Made by a program: the position numbers and the translations under genes. DNA of 49,237 nucleotides from JBFWVD01 sp050246915 (lineage in GTDB: Bacteria; Actinomycetota; Acidimicrobiia; Acidimicrobiales; Ilumatobacteraceae), in contig JBFWVD010000038.1 of the NCBI GenBank assembly GCA_050246915.1, positions 1-49,237 of the forward strand, read 5' to 3'. The notes under the pieces are model-generated. The model had not been told where the DNA came from. It saw only the letters and a program-made list of their open reading frames with translations, and did not search any database. Numbering within the stretch: position 1 is the first letter of the stretch; every line of letters begins with the position of its first letter. This document shows, piece after piece, positions 35,056 through 43,025 of this stretch.

Positions 35056-35376
35056 TTACGCGACTTGTACGGCATCCTTGAGCTTGGCGGGAACCTTCTC
35101 TGGGAACGACACGATCAGGTGCCGACCGAGCGCTTCGGCAACGCGGGCGAGCGTGTCGATCCGATTCTTGGCGCCGCCGCCTTCTTCGAGACGTGAGATC
35201 ACCGATTGAGTGGTGCCCATTCGCTCGGCGAGCTCACGCTGGCTCAATCCGGCACCGGTGCGCAGGTCGTAGATCAACTGACCAAGCGCCAGGTCGTGCT
35301 CCACCTCGGCGCGGACTTCCGGACTCTGTGCTCGTCGCTTGCTCTTGGTCTCATCCCAACGGGAGTAGTTGGCCAT
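35056..35376 (-). CDS. XRE-family antitoxin (HigA-like)
   Basis: 106 aa. A Cro/C1-type helix-turn-helix at about residues 37-75 (LRTGAGLSQRELAERMGTTQSVISRLEEGG), followed by IDTLARVAEALGRHLIVSF. The basic N-terminus (WDETKSKRRAQSPEVRAEVEHDL) is typical of antitoxins paired with Gp49/HigB-type toxins. AAGGAG five bases upstream of the ATG at 35376 supports the start. It follows the broken toxin by 11 bases. It seems intact and may still repress its own promoter. Confidence 0.88.
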   Translation of the reverse strand: MANYSRWDETKSKRRAQSPEVRAEVEHDLALGQLIYDLRTGAGLSQRELAERMGTTQSVISRLEEGGGAKNRIDTLARVAEALGRHLIVSFPEKVPAKLKDAVQVA

Positions 35377-35387
35377 CGTGGTCTCCT

Positions 35388-35716
35388 TCACGGGTTGGTC
35401 CGGGCGCAATCCTCGGCAGCTCTGCGTGCCCGAGCAATCTCGGTGCGTTCGTTGTTGCGTTGCTTGCGGAAAGTCGTGAGCAGCACGATCCGGCCATCCT
35501 TGGTGAACCGATAAGTGATCCGACGCGCGGTCGCGCCTAGCGCGAACCCAGCTCGAAAAGTCCATCGCCGAGACTCCTCGACAACGGCATCCGTGCGGTT
35601 GAGCCGACAACGACCAACCGGTCGATCACCACGACCGTCCGGTCCCATTCATCATCGTCGAGCGAATCCATCCACTCGACGATCTCGTCATGCAGCTCGA
35701 CGCCAGCCACAACCAC
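35388..35716 (-). pseudogene. RelE/HigB-type toxin with a one-base frameshift
   Basis: The N-terminal half (VELHDEIVEWMDSLDDDEWDR, then RMPLSRSLGDGLFEL) and the C-terminal half (FALGATARRITYRF, then LLTTFRKQRNNERTEIARA) are both well-conserved Gp49-like/HigB toxin sequence but lie in different frames. The break is at GAGCTGGGTTCGCG near 35550, where family sequence would need one more base (GAGCTGCGGTTC). Such toxins are ribosome-dependent mRNA nucleases. With the shift the first frame stops soon after LFELGSR, so the product should be dead. The start is a GTG at 35716 or 35710. A sequencing error is possible. Confidence 0.82.
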
Positions 35717-35730
35717 CAGTATCGCACTAA

Positions 35731-35743
35731 TGCGATGATCGCA
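35731..35743. promoter_or_regulatory. Operator-like palindrome upstream of the toxin-antitoxin pair
   Basis: TGCGATGATCGCA, a perfect 6-1-6 inverted repeat just upstream of the toxin start, with partial copies ATCGCA (about 35721) and GATCATCGC (35751-35759) beside it. Antitoxins of this type bind such repeats to repress their own operon. Not tested. Confidence 0.45.
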
Positions 35744-35788
35744 CAATAACGATCATCGCGAAAGCGAACGGGGTGTTTGCCGACCGAG

Positions 35789-36091
35789 TCATGTCGTGAT
35801 CCCGACGATGAGCGCCGCAGTCGCAAACCCAACGGAGACCGCCAGCCAGATCGGGACAATCCAGAACTCCCCACGTTCCCGGGTGTTCAACGTCGGCCAA
35901 AGGACCCGGTCGCTTGTTGGCCGCCGACGGTCGACAAAGAGGCGGCACCAGCCCCGCGGGCCTCCGTATACGAGGATGTACATCACGCTGACGGCCAACG
36001 CTGTCAGCGATCCACCAATGAGTACCGCCATCAGAGACCCCGGCCCGCGCGGCCGACCGATAGCTCCGGCCCGCCGAAACGTCTCGCCCAA
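35789..36091 (-). CDS. Small two-helix membrane protein
   Basis: 100 aa with two hydrophobic helices, LMAVLIGGSLTALAVSVMYILV near the start and WIVPIWLAVSVGFATAALIVGIT at the end, separated by a basic loop. No family recognised. An overlapping frame from 36161 to 35727 lacks any membrane or protein-like pattern and I reject it. A shorter start at the internal Met (36031) is possible. No other gene is supported between 36092 and 36267. Confidence 0.6.
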   Translation of the reverse strand: MGETFRRAGAIGRPRGPGSLMAVLIGGSLTALAVSVMYILVYGGPRGWCRLFVDRRRPTSDRVLWPTLNTRERGEFWIVPIWLAVSVGFATAALIVGITT

Positions 36092-36267
36092 CGGCCTCGG
36101 CCCGACCGCCGCCCGACGATCGATCCACGCACGCTGAACCTCGACTCAGCTGAGACACCAAATGCCCAAACGAACATGAAACCGCCCTCTCGCCCGAAAC
36201 GCCCGCGCAAGAAGAAGATGTAACACAGCCCCAAGGCCGCGAGGCGACGCCCGATGATCTCGCCGGT

Positions 36268-37602
36268 TCAGATCTTCAGTGCCTCGCGCGCTGCGATCTG
36301 CACGGGATCCCACACCCCGGAGAACGGCGGCGCATACGCCAGATCGGCGTTGAGCAGATCCTCGGCCGACCAACCGGCGGTCACCGCCACGGCGATCGAA
36401 TCGATGCGCTTGCCCGATCCCGTTCCACCGGCGATCTGACCGCCGAGGATGCGGCCCGACCCTCGCTCCACCACCAACTTCACCGTGATGGGCTCAGCAC
36501 CGGGGAAGTATCCGGCGCGGGTGGTGGCGTTGATGCTCACTGCCGTCGCTCCGAACCCGGCGTCGGCCGCCTCGCTCTCGGTGAGACCGGTTCGGGCCAC
36601 CTCCAGCGAGCAGATCTTCGAGATCGCTGTACCGATCACGCCCGGGAACGTGGCATAGCCACCACCAAGGTTGATCCCGGCGACACGGGACTGCTTGTTG
36701 GCCACGGTCCCCAACGCAATGTGGACGTTGCGACGGCTCACCAGATGGAAGCTCTCGGCACAATCGCCGGCGGCATAGATGCCCTCGGCCGATGTCTGCT
36801 GCCGCCTGTCAACTGAAATTGCGTTCCTCACGCCGAGGTCCAGACCGGCCGCTCCGGCCAACGCCGAGTTGGGCATGATGCCGATGCCCAACACCACCAC
36901 GTCAGCGGCGATCTTGCCCGAGGTGGTGATGACACCGTCGGTCTCGAATCCGGTGACCCGCACCCCGAGGCCCACCTCGATGCCGTGGGCGCCCAAGGCC
37001 TTCATGATCGGCTTGGCCATGTCGGCGTCGAAGGTGCGCATGATCTGATCGCTGGCCTCGACCAGCGTGACCTTGGCACCGCGACGGCAGAACGCCTCCG
37101 CCATCTCCAGTCCGATGTATCCGCCACCAACCACGACCGCACTGGCGATGGTGCCCCGCTCCACGGCGGCGAGCAGCGCGGCGGCGTTGTCGAGTGTCTG
37201 GACCCGGTGCACGTTGGGCAGATCGATGCCGGGGAGGTCGGGTGTGATCGGCGAACCACCGGTGCCGATGAGCATCTGATCGAACCCGAGCCGATAGGTG
37301 CGGTTCTGCTCGTGTGCTCGGACCTCGACGAAGCGCTGCGCCAAGTCGATCGACATCACCTCTTGGCGCATGCGCACGTCGATGCGGTCACGGTCACGGA
37401 ACTGCTGCGGCGTGCGGGCCTGCAACTGCTCGACCGTCTCGATCTCGCCGCCGATCACGAACGGGATGCCGCACGCCGAGTAGCTGGTCCAGTTGCCCCG
37501 CTCGAGCACCACGATCTCCGCCTCGGGCCTGCCCTTGCGCATCTGGCTGACCGCGGCCATGCCACCGGCGTCACCTCCGATGACCACGATTCGATCCGTC
37601 AC
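36268..37602 (-). CDS. FAD-dependent pyridine nucleotide-disulfide oxidoreductase (CoA-disulfide reductase/Nox-like)
   Basis: 444 aa. FAD-binding IVVIGGDAGGMAAVSQMRK at the N-terminus, then the redox Cys in YSACGIPFVIGG as in CoA-disulfide reductases and NADH oxidases, an NAD(P)-binding VVVGGGYIGLEMAEAF at mid-protein, and the second FAD motif TSAEGIYAAGDCAES. The C-terminal dimerisation domain includes YFPGAEPITVKLVVE. The substrate could be CoA disulfide, polysulfide or oxygen; the sequence alone does not decide. The start is a GTG at 37602, next to the divergent small Cys protein gene. Confidence 0.88.
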   Translation of the reverse strand: MTDRIVVIGGDAGGMAAVSQMRKGRPEAEIVVLERGNWTSYSACGIPFVIGGEIETVEQLQARTPQQFRDRDRIDVRMRQEVMSIDLAQRFVEVRAHEQNRTYRLGFDQMLIGTGGSPITPDLPGIDLPNVHRVQTLDNAAALLAAVERGTIASAVVVGGGYIGLEMAEAFCRRGAKVTLVEASDQIMRTFDADMAKPIMKALGAHGIEVGLGVRVTGFETDGVITTSGKIAADVVVLGIGIMPNSALAGAAGLDLGVRNAISVDRRQQTSAEGIYAAGDCAESFHLVSRRNVHIALGTVANKQSRVAGINLGGGYATFPGVIGTAISKICSLEVARTGLTESEAADAGFGATAVSINATTRAGYFPGAEPITVKLVVERGSGRILGGQIAGGTGSGKRIDSIAVAVTAGWSAEDLLNADLAYAPPFSGVWDPVQIAAREALKI

Positions 37603-37622
37603 GGCTGCAAAGCTAGGCGGCA

Positions 37623-37799
37623 ATGGGAGCCCGCACCGATTGCCGTCACTACTCGGCCCGCACGTTGTCGTCGGGCGACAAGGTCGAACGCTGCAAGTTG
37701 GACATGGCCGAGATCACGCCGTTCTCGTGCCCCGACGACTGCCTGTTCTTCGAACCCCGGCCCGGCATGAGCGCCGGCTGGACGATGCCCGACTCCTGA
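37623..37799 (+). CDS. Small four-cysteine protein
   Basis: 58 aa, overlooked by length cut-offs. It has four Cys (residues 7, 24, 36 and 40: DCRHYSAR, VERCKLDMAE, SCPDDCLFF), with CPDDC suggesting a metal or redox site. The sequence ends PGMSAGWTMPDS. Similar short actinobacterial proteins with CRHYS and CPDDC come to mind, but no function is known to me. It starts 20 bases from the divergent oxidoreductase gene and faces the convergent gene at 38263-37817. The protein-like composition and Cys pattern support it as real. Confidence 0.7.
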   Translation: MGARTDCRHYSARTLSSGDKVERCKLDMAEITPFSCPDDCLFFEPRPGMSAGWTMPDS

Positions 37800-37816
37800 C
37801 GCCGATCCAGCGACAC

Positions 37817-38263
37817 TCAGCCGCCGCCCCGACGGCGGCGCAGGTGCTCGTGCGCCTTCCACGCCCCCCAGGCCAGCCCGGGGTCGTGCAATCGCTCGTC
37901 GACGTCGCGCCAGGCGGCTGGGGTGAGGTTGTAGACATCGGCCGGGAAGGTCCGCTCGGCGAACTCGTCGCGCACCACCTCCGGGCATCCGAGCTCCCGG
38001 AGCACTCGCGTGGGATAGCTCACGGCGTCGCGCAGGAGCGCCAGGGGCGTCGTGCGTTGTGCGTCCACATCGAGCGCCAACAGTTGTGCCAGCTGCTCCC
38101 CCACCTCGATCGCCGCCAGTTCACCCTCGACCCGCGCTCGCTCGCATACCGCAGCGTCGACCGAGCCGCGCCAGGCACGCACCAGATCGGTCACGCAGCG
38201 CTCCACCCAACCGGGCAGGACGATGACGATGGTTCGGCTCAGCTCGGCCGAGTACTCGTCCAC
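37817..38263 (-). CDS. Conserved hypothetical protein downstream of larE
   Basis: 148 aa, soluble, mostly helical, with LPGWVERCVTDLVRAW at the start and VRDEFAERTFPADVYNLTPAAWRDVDE near the end, finishing LAWGAWKAHEHLRRRRGGG. Family not recognised by name; the DVYxLTPxxW-like end is typical of short actinobacterial proteins. It lies 12 bases after the larE stop, so it is probably the last gene of the hemQ-alaX-larE operon. Confidence 0.7.
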   Translation of the reverse strand: MDEYSAELSRTIVIVLPGWVERCVTDLVRAWRGSVDAAVCERARVEGELAAIEVGEQLAQLLALDVDAQRTTPLALLRDAVSYPTRVLRELGCPEVVRDEFAERTFPADVYNLTPAAWRDVDERLHDPGLAWGAWKAHEHLRRRRGGG

Positions 38264-38275
38264 GCCGATGCCCGA

Positions 38276-39130
38276 TCAGCGCTCGGCCGAGAGCTCACCG
38301 AGCGCCTGGTTCAAGTTGCCCGAGCGGAGCCCGTCGATGTCCACGGTCACGTAGCGGAACCCGGCGGCGTGCACGGCGTCGCTCACCTGCTCACGAATCT
38401 CGACCAATCGTGCGATCTCGTCCACCGGCACCTCGATGCGCGCCGTGTCGTCGTAGTGGCGGACCCGCAGCGATCGAAAGCCCAACTGTCGCAACGCACG
38501 CTCGGCCCGCTCGACCTCGGTGAGCCGGCCGAGCGTGACGGTGGTTCCGTACGGAATGCGTGACGCCAGGCATGCCGCCGCCGGCTTGTCCCACGTGCGC
38601 AAGCCGAGTTGACGCGACAGGTCGCGCACGTCGGACTTCGTGAGCCCCGCCTCCACCAACGGGAATCGAGCGCCGCGCTCCGATGCCGCTTGCTGCCCAG
38701 GGCGATGATCGGTGAGATCGTCGAGGTTCACACCGAGCACCACCGTGGCACCGGCCGCGGCAGTCACCACCGGGCCGAGCGCGTCCATGAGTGCGCTCTT
38801 GCAGTGGAAGCAGCGATCGCCGTTGTTGAGGGCGTAGGCCGGGTTCGCCAACTCGTCCGTGGTCACCGTCGACCAGGCCAAGCCCCACTCCTCGGCAAGG
38901 CGGGCACACTCGGTGAGCTCATCGTCGGCCAGCGACGGCGACACGGCTGTCACGGCGCGACAACCGTTGATGCCGAGCGCTGTGGTGGCCACATGAACAA
39001 GGAACGCCGAGTCGGCACCTCCGGAGAAGGCCACGACCACTGGCGCCATGTCGGCCAGCACGGCCCGCAACCGATCGAGACGTTCATCGGTGACCACCGA
39101 AGCGCCAGCGGCGAGCACGGGCTCAGGCAT
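38276..39130 (-). CDS. larE: ATP-dependent sacrificial sulfur transferase LarE-like
   Basis: 284 aa PP-loop protein. The ATP-binding SGGADS lies at 36-41, and NNGDRCFHCKSALM (Cys 107 and 110) and KPAAACLASRIPYGT (Cys 187) are the family signatures; the last Cys corresponds to the sulfur donor in LarE of Lactiplantibacillus. LarE makes the thiocarboxylates of the nickel-pincer cofactor. larB and larC are not beside it, so the pathway is either elsewhere or this paralogue acts on another substrate. Its start overlaps the alaX stop by 8 bases. Confidence 0.88.
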   Translation of the reverse strand: MPEPVLAAGASVVTDERLDRLRAVLADMAPVVVAFSGGADSAFLVHVATTALGINGCRAVTAVSPSLADDELTECARLAEEWGLAWSTVTTDELANPAYALNNGDRCFHCKSALMDALGPVVTAAAGATVVLGVNLDDLTDHRPGQQAASERGARFPLVEAGLTKSDVRDLSRQLGLRTWDKPAAACLASRIPYGTTVTLGRLTEVERAERALRQLGFRSLRVRHYDDTARIEVPVDEIARLVEIREQVSDAVHAAGFRYVTVDIDGLRSGNLNQALGELSAER

Positions 39131-39851
39131 CGACGATCTCGAGTCGGACGCGCTTGTTGCCCTTGCCCTTGTTCTCCAGCTTGGTGATCTTGATGCGCCC
39201 GACCTCCGCCGTCGATGCGACGTGCGTCCCGCCGTCGGCCTGCTTGTCGAGTCCGACGATGTCGACCACGCGGATCTCGCTCACCGTCTCGGGGATGAGG
39301 CTCACCTTGGTGCGGATGAGATCGGCGTCCTCGAGAGCGGTGTCGCGCGGCAGGAACGACACTGCCACCGCTCGATCGGCGGCCAGTTCGGCGTTGACCA
39401 GTTCTTCGATGCGAGCGACGAATCCCTCGGGCACCGGATCGAACTCGAAATCCATGCGGGCACTGAGCGGTTCCATGTTCCCGCCGGTGACGGGCACATG
39501 CCACTCGTTCCAGATCACACCGCACAGCACGTGGAGCGCGCAATGCGTACGCATGAGGGCGTGACGGCGGTCCCAATCGATGGCACCGCGCACGACGCTC
39601 CCGACGGCCGGGGCGACGCCGTCGATGCGATGCCACACGACATCGCCCTCCTTGCGAACCTCCACCACCGGCACACCCGACAGCGTGCCGGTGTCGTGTG
39701 GCTGGCCGCCACCGGTGGGATAGAACGCGCTGCGATCGAGTGCCACCGACACGACACCGTCGACGTCGCGCACGTCGGTGACCACGGCGTCGAACTCGCG
39801 CAGGTACGCGTCGCGCAGGTAGATCAGCTCAGTCACAGGTGTCAACTCCAA
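39123..39851 (-). CDS. AlaX-like alanyl-tRNA editing protein
   Basis: 242 aa stand-alone homologue of the AlaRS editing domain, which would hydrolyse mischarged Ser- or Gly-tRNA(Ala). Features: AFYPTGGGQPHDTG, the HxxxH zinc motif in RTHCALHVL (His 103 and 107), and ADGGTHVASTAEVG near the C-terminus. In AlaRS and many AlaX proteins the last block is CGGTH; here the Cys position is not Cys, as in some AlaX groups, so zinc binding may use other ligands. It sits between hemQ and larE on the same strand, 27 bases from hemQ. Confidence 0.87.
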   Translation of the reverse strand: MELTPVTELIYLRDAYLREFDAVVTDVRDVDGVVSVALDRSAFYPTGGGQPHDTGTLSGVPVVEVRKEGDVVWHRIDGVAPAVGSVVRGAIDWDRRHALMRTHCALHVLCGVIWNEWHVPVTGGNMEPLSARMDFEFDPVPEGFVARIEELVNAELAADRAVAVSFLPRDTALEDADLIRTKVSLIPETVSEIRVVDIVGLDKQADGGTHVASTAEVGRIKITKLENKGKGNKRVRLEIVDA

Positions 39852-39878
39852 TTGCTTCGAGCGGCGCGTGCCGGGCTG

Positions 39879-40553
39879 TCACAGCGACGCCACCAGCTCC
39901 TCGGGCGACACCAGGTAGCCCACCCAGAAGTCACCGAAGATGCCGTACTTGGCCGACGCCTCGTCGAAGCGCATGGTGTACACGACCTCCTTGAGATCGT
40001 CGGGCTTCTGCGCGAACAACGTCACGCCCCACTCATAGGCATCGAGACCGGTCGAGCCGGTGATGAGCTGCACGATGCGACCGGCGAACTTGCGCCCGCT
40101 GCTGCCGTGCTCGCGCATCATGCGCTCGCGATCCTCGAAAGCCTCGGTGAACCAGTTGGCGCCCGGGTCGCGACGCTTGGTCATCGGATAGAAGCAGAAC
40201 ACCGGCTTCCCCTCGGCCGGGAGCTGCGGGTTCAGGCGCGCCTTGAGATGGTCCTCCGGCATGCCCTTGGCGTACTCGCTCACCTCGGTGAGGCTCACGT
40301 AGCTGTCGGTCACGTGGAAGCCGGCGTGCTGGATATCGCTCTGGAACTGGCGCAGCACGCGCCAGTCGGGTCCGAGGGCCATGAACGCCGCATCGGCCTT
40401 GTGCCCGAGCAAGGTTGCGCACAGCGCTGTGTGATCGGCCGCCTGAGCCCGCTTCACCGCCGCCGCCACGGCTTCGGCATCAATGGGACCGACCGCGGTG
40501 CAGAACAGATGCAGCACGCCCCAGCCGGTGCTCGGGGAGATGGGTTCGCTCAT
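39879..40553 (-). CDS. hemQ: Coproheme decarboxylase HemQ (chlorite dismutase family)
   Basis: 224 aa. HemQ makes haem b from coproheme III in the coproporphyrin-dependent pathway of Actinomycetota and Firmicutes. Typical segments are FMALGPDWRVLRQFQSDIQ, SLTEVSEYAKGMP, PVFCFYPMTKRRDPGANWF with the conserved Tyr, YEWGVTLFAQKPDDLKEVVY and MRFDEASAKYGIFGDFWVG. The His ligand region lies near DHTALC/HAGF; I cannot point to it with certainty. It is the first gene of the likely operon hemQ-alaX-larE-hypothetical. Confidence 0.9.
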   Translation of the reverse strand: MSEPISPSTGWGVLHLFCTAVGPIDAEAVAAAVKRAQAADHTALCATLLGHKADAAFMALGPDWRVLRQFQSDIQHAGFHVTDSYVSLTEVSEYAKGMPEDHLKARLNPQLPAEGKPVFCFYPMTKRRDPGANWFTEAFEDRERMMREHGSSGRKFAGRIVQLITGSTGLDAYEWGVTLFAQKPDDLKEVVYTMRFDEASAKYGIFGDFWVGYLVSPEELVASL

Positions 40554-40616
40554 GGCGCCGAGCCTATTGGCCCCGCCTCTGCACCTGTCAGTCGACGCGG
40601 GCGACAGTTGGCCGCG

Positions 40617-43025
40617 TCAGCCCACCGCGGGCGGCGGTGGCGGGAGCGCCGCACCGAACATGACCGTGGCCGGCGTGGACGAGGCAGCAATGGCGACCGG
40701 TGGAAGCGGCAACTCGGCATCGAACCGGCCCTGGGCTTGATGGGCCCGCAGCGCGGCAGCGTGGTAGGCCCGGTACGCCGACACGAACTCTTCGGTCTGG
40801 TACCAGCGGCCGTCGACGATCGGCCCGACGCCGCCGTTGAAGATCGCCTCGATGTCCTCACCGGTGATCGTGTAGTGCTGCTCGAGCGCATGGGCAATTG
40901 CCATCACCCATCGCTCGTCAGCGGCGATCAATGCCGACGCCCGCTCGAGCAGGCGCTTGAGGTTGGCGTCGATCTCATGGAAGAACTTCGGCCCACCGGC
41001 TGGGCCGTTCCCGCCCATCGCCCACCGGCTCACGAGGCTGTCACCCATCGCTGCACCACCGAGCATGCTCGACATGATCAAGGTGGACGCCCGGAGATCA
41101 CCGCCAACGCCGACGGAGTTGTCACCGTCGTAGAAGTGACGCTCGCCGGCCAGCGACGCAAGGAACGTGATGATCTCGTCTTCCTGGAGGTGCTTCCATG
41201 GAAAGCCCTCTTCCTCCAGAGGCACCGGCGCCACGAATCCGCCGACGGGACCGCGCGGCTCGATGGTGGCCACGTCGATGGTCTCGCGCTTCTTCAACCG
41301 ATACATGGCCACCGCGTGGGAGGCCTCGTGCAGCGCAACGTTGTGGCGTTCGAGAGCGACGGTGTGCACATCGTCGGGCACGCCGTGGGTCTTCATCTGC
41401 TTGGCCTTGAGCAGATCGGGCCAGCTGACCGTGTCGCGTCCGTCGCGCATGGCGATGATGAGCGCTTCGTTCACGACGTCCTTGATCACAGCGCCAGAAG
41501 CATTGGGGGACATGAGCGTGATGCGGTCCACCTGCTCGGCCGTGATGCGATGCTGCACCTTGTCGAGGTAGCCCTCGTAGGTGCGCTTGCGTCCTTCGAG
41601 CGAGGGATAGTCAACCTTGTAGATGCGATCGATTCGCCCCGGGCGAAGCAGCGCGGCGTCGAGCGCTTGAGGGAGGTTGGTGGCCATCATCATCAAGATG
41701 CGGTACTTGGGGGGCTTCTTCGACGGCATCGAGAGGAACTTGCGCACCCGTCGCCACAAGAAGCCCTGCGGCTTCTCCAGGCCCGACAACTGCGTGAGCA
41801 GTGCCTGGATGACGCCGCTGCCACCGCCCATGCCCATGATGATCTGCTTGACGTTGACCTTGCGGGGTTCGGCCGCCGCATCGGCGGCGCGCTGGGCGCG
41901 TAGATCGTTGAGCCACGCGGTCTGCACCGTCGACGCCGTTCCGTGACTCACGTAGTGCAGGCCGTTGCACATGTGGGGCATTTCGAACGCTTGATTGCCA
42001 GCGCCTCCCCCGACACCGCCGGGTTGCCCTCCGGTCTCGAGCCCGCGGTTGCCCAGCGAGTCGGCCTCGTCGAAGAACACGATGACGCCACCGTGACGCA
42101 GTGCGAGCTTGCGCAACTTTCGGAACACGGCGCGCACCTTCAGCACACCGACGCCCATGAACATCTGGTTGAACGCGCCCGGCTCGACGAACACGTACGG
42201 ACGCCCGGTCTCACCGGCAACCGCTTTGGCGATGAGCGTCTTGCCGGTCCCAGGCGGGCCCCACAAGAGCACGCCCGATGGCACGTAGCCACCTTTGGAT
42301 TCGATCTCCTGCGGCTTCTCGAGGAAGACGAGGTTCTCCTTCACCTTGTCGAGCACCTTGTCCTGGCCGAACCCGTCGCTGAAACGCGTGTCGACCTCGT
42401 CGGGCAACAGCGTCTCGTAGCCACCCTTGGCCATGAACCAATAGAGGAACACGATCGATCCGACCGACAAGCTGAGCGACATCATGATGTTCACGAGGAA
42501 CGGCAACTGCGTGGCGGGTGAGAACGCCTTGTTCCACAGCCGCGAGGGCGCTTCGGCCAACGCGTCGAAGAACGGGATGCCCCACGCCGCGGCGAGATAG
42601 AAGACGAACAGCGTCGCGAGGAACAACGCTTTGCACAGGCGACCGAGTCGGAACCGCATCCACGGATCGAGCTTCGACATCCGACGATCCCAGCCACCCC
42701 AGATCTTCTTGGTCCAGAACCCGTGGTACTTCGCGCTGTGTTCACTGATGCCGTAGTGCACCTGGCGGATCAACTCGGCGAGCGCCAACCACAGCAACCA
42801 CTGCTTGGCCTGCAGTTGGTTACGCGCCACTTCCTCGAGGCTGAGCACCGGGAGATCACTGCGCATCTTGGCCATGGCGAAGAACAAGATGATGGCGATG
42901 ATCATGAGCACCTTGATCCGATCGAAGAACAGCATCTTCTTGCGGGTCTTGGGTGCCCGATCATCGGGCGTGGGAACGTGGAACATCGGGGTCACCGCCG
43001 GGGGTGGCGGCGCGAGGTCGGACAT
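40617..43025 (-). CDS. FtsH-like membrane AAA+ metalloprotease, divergent
   Basis: 802 aa. The N-terminal third holds about three membrane helices (VLMIIAIILFFAMA, ALFLATLFVFYLAAA, IMMSLSLSVGSIVFLYWFMA) and a Pro-rich start. The AAA+ domain shows Walker A GPPGTGKT (256-263), Walker B VIVFFDEADS (about 314-323), sensor 1 MMATN (446-450) and Arg fingers in RPGRIDRIY. The M41 peptidase domain has HEASH (566-570). Unlike FtsH, about 110-120 residues separate Walker B from sensor 1, including a Gly-rich part (GGQPGGVGGGAGN) and a basic loop. The start overlaps the stop of the lipoprotein gene by one base, so they act together. The substrate is unknown. Confidence 0.85.
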   Translation of the reverse strand: MSDLAPPPPAVTPMFHVPTPDDRAPKTRKKMLFFDRIKVLMIIAIILFFAMAKMRSDLPVLSLEEVARNQLQAKQWLLWLALAELIRQVHYGISEHSAKYHGFWTKKIWGGWDRRMSKLDPWMRFRLGRLCKALFLATLFVFYLAAAWGIPFFDALAEAPSRLWNKAFSPATQLPFLVNIMMSLSLSVGSIVFLYWFMAKGGYETLLPDEVDTRFSDGFGQDKVLDKVKENLVFLEKPQEIESKGGYVPSGVLLWGPPGTGKTLIAKAVAGETGRPYVFVEPGAFNQMFMGVGVLKVRAVFRKLRKLALRHGGVIVFFDEADSLGNRGLETGGQPGGVGGGAGNQAFEMPHMCNGLHYVSHGTASTVQTAWLNDLRAQRAADAAAEPRKVNVKQIIMGMGGGSGVIQALLTQLSGLEKPQGFLWRRVRKFLSMPSKKPPKYRILMMMATNLPQALDAALLRPGRIDRIYKVDYPSLEGRKRTYEGYLDKVQHRITAEQVDRITLMSPNASGAVIKDVVNEALIIAMRDGRDTVSWPDLLKAKQMKTHGVPDDVHTVALERHNVALHEASHAVAMYRLKKRETIDVATIEPRGPVGGFVAPVPLEEEGFPWKHLQEDEIITFLASLAGERHFYDGDNSVGVGGDLRASTLIMSSMLGGAAMGDSLVSRWAMGGNGPAGGPKFFHEIDANLKRLLERASALIAADERWVMAIAHALEQHYTITGEDIEAIFNGGVGPIVDGRWYQTEEFVSAYRAYHAAALRAHQAQGRFDAELPLPPVAIAASSTPATVMFGAALPPPPPAVG

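Noticed and set aside
35727..36161. A 144-codon minus-strand frame overlapping the small membrane protein
   Set aside because: The competing frame has two clear membrane helices; this one has no pattern.
39048..41903. A 951-codon open frame on the plus strand
   Set aside because: It lies antisense to alaX, hemQ and the FtsH-like gene, has a His/Arg/Val-rich random composition and no family match.
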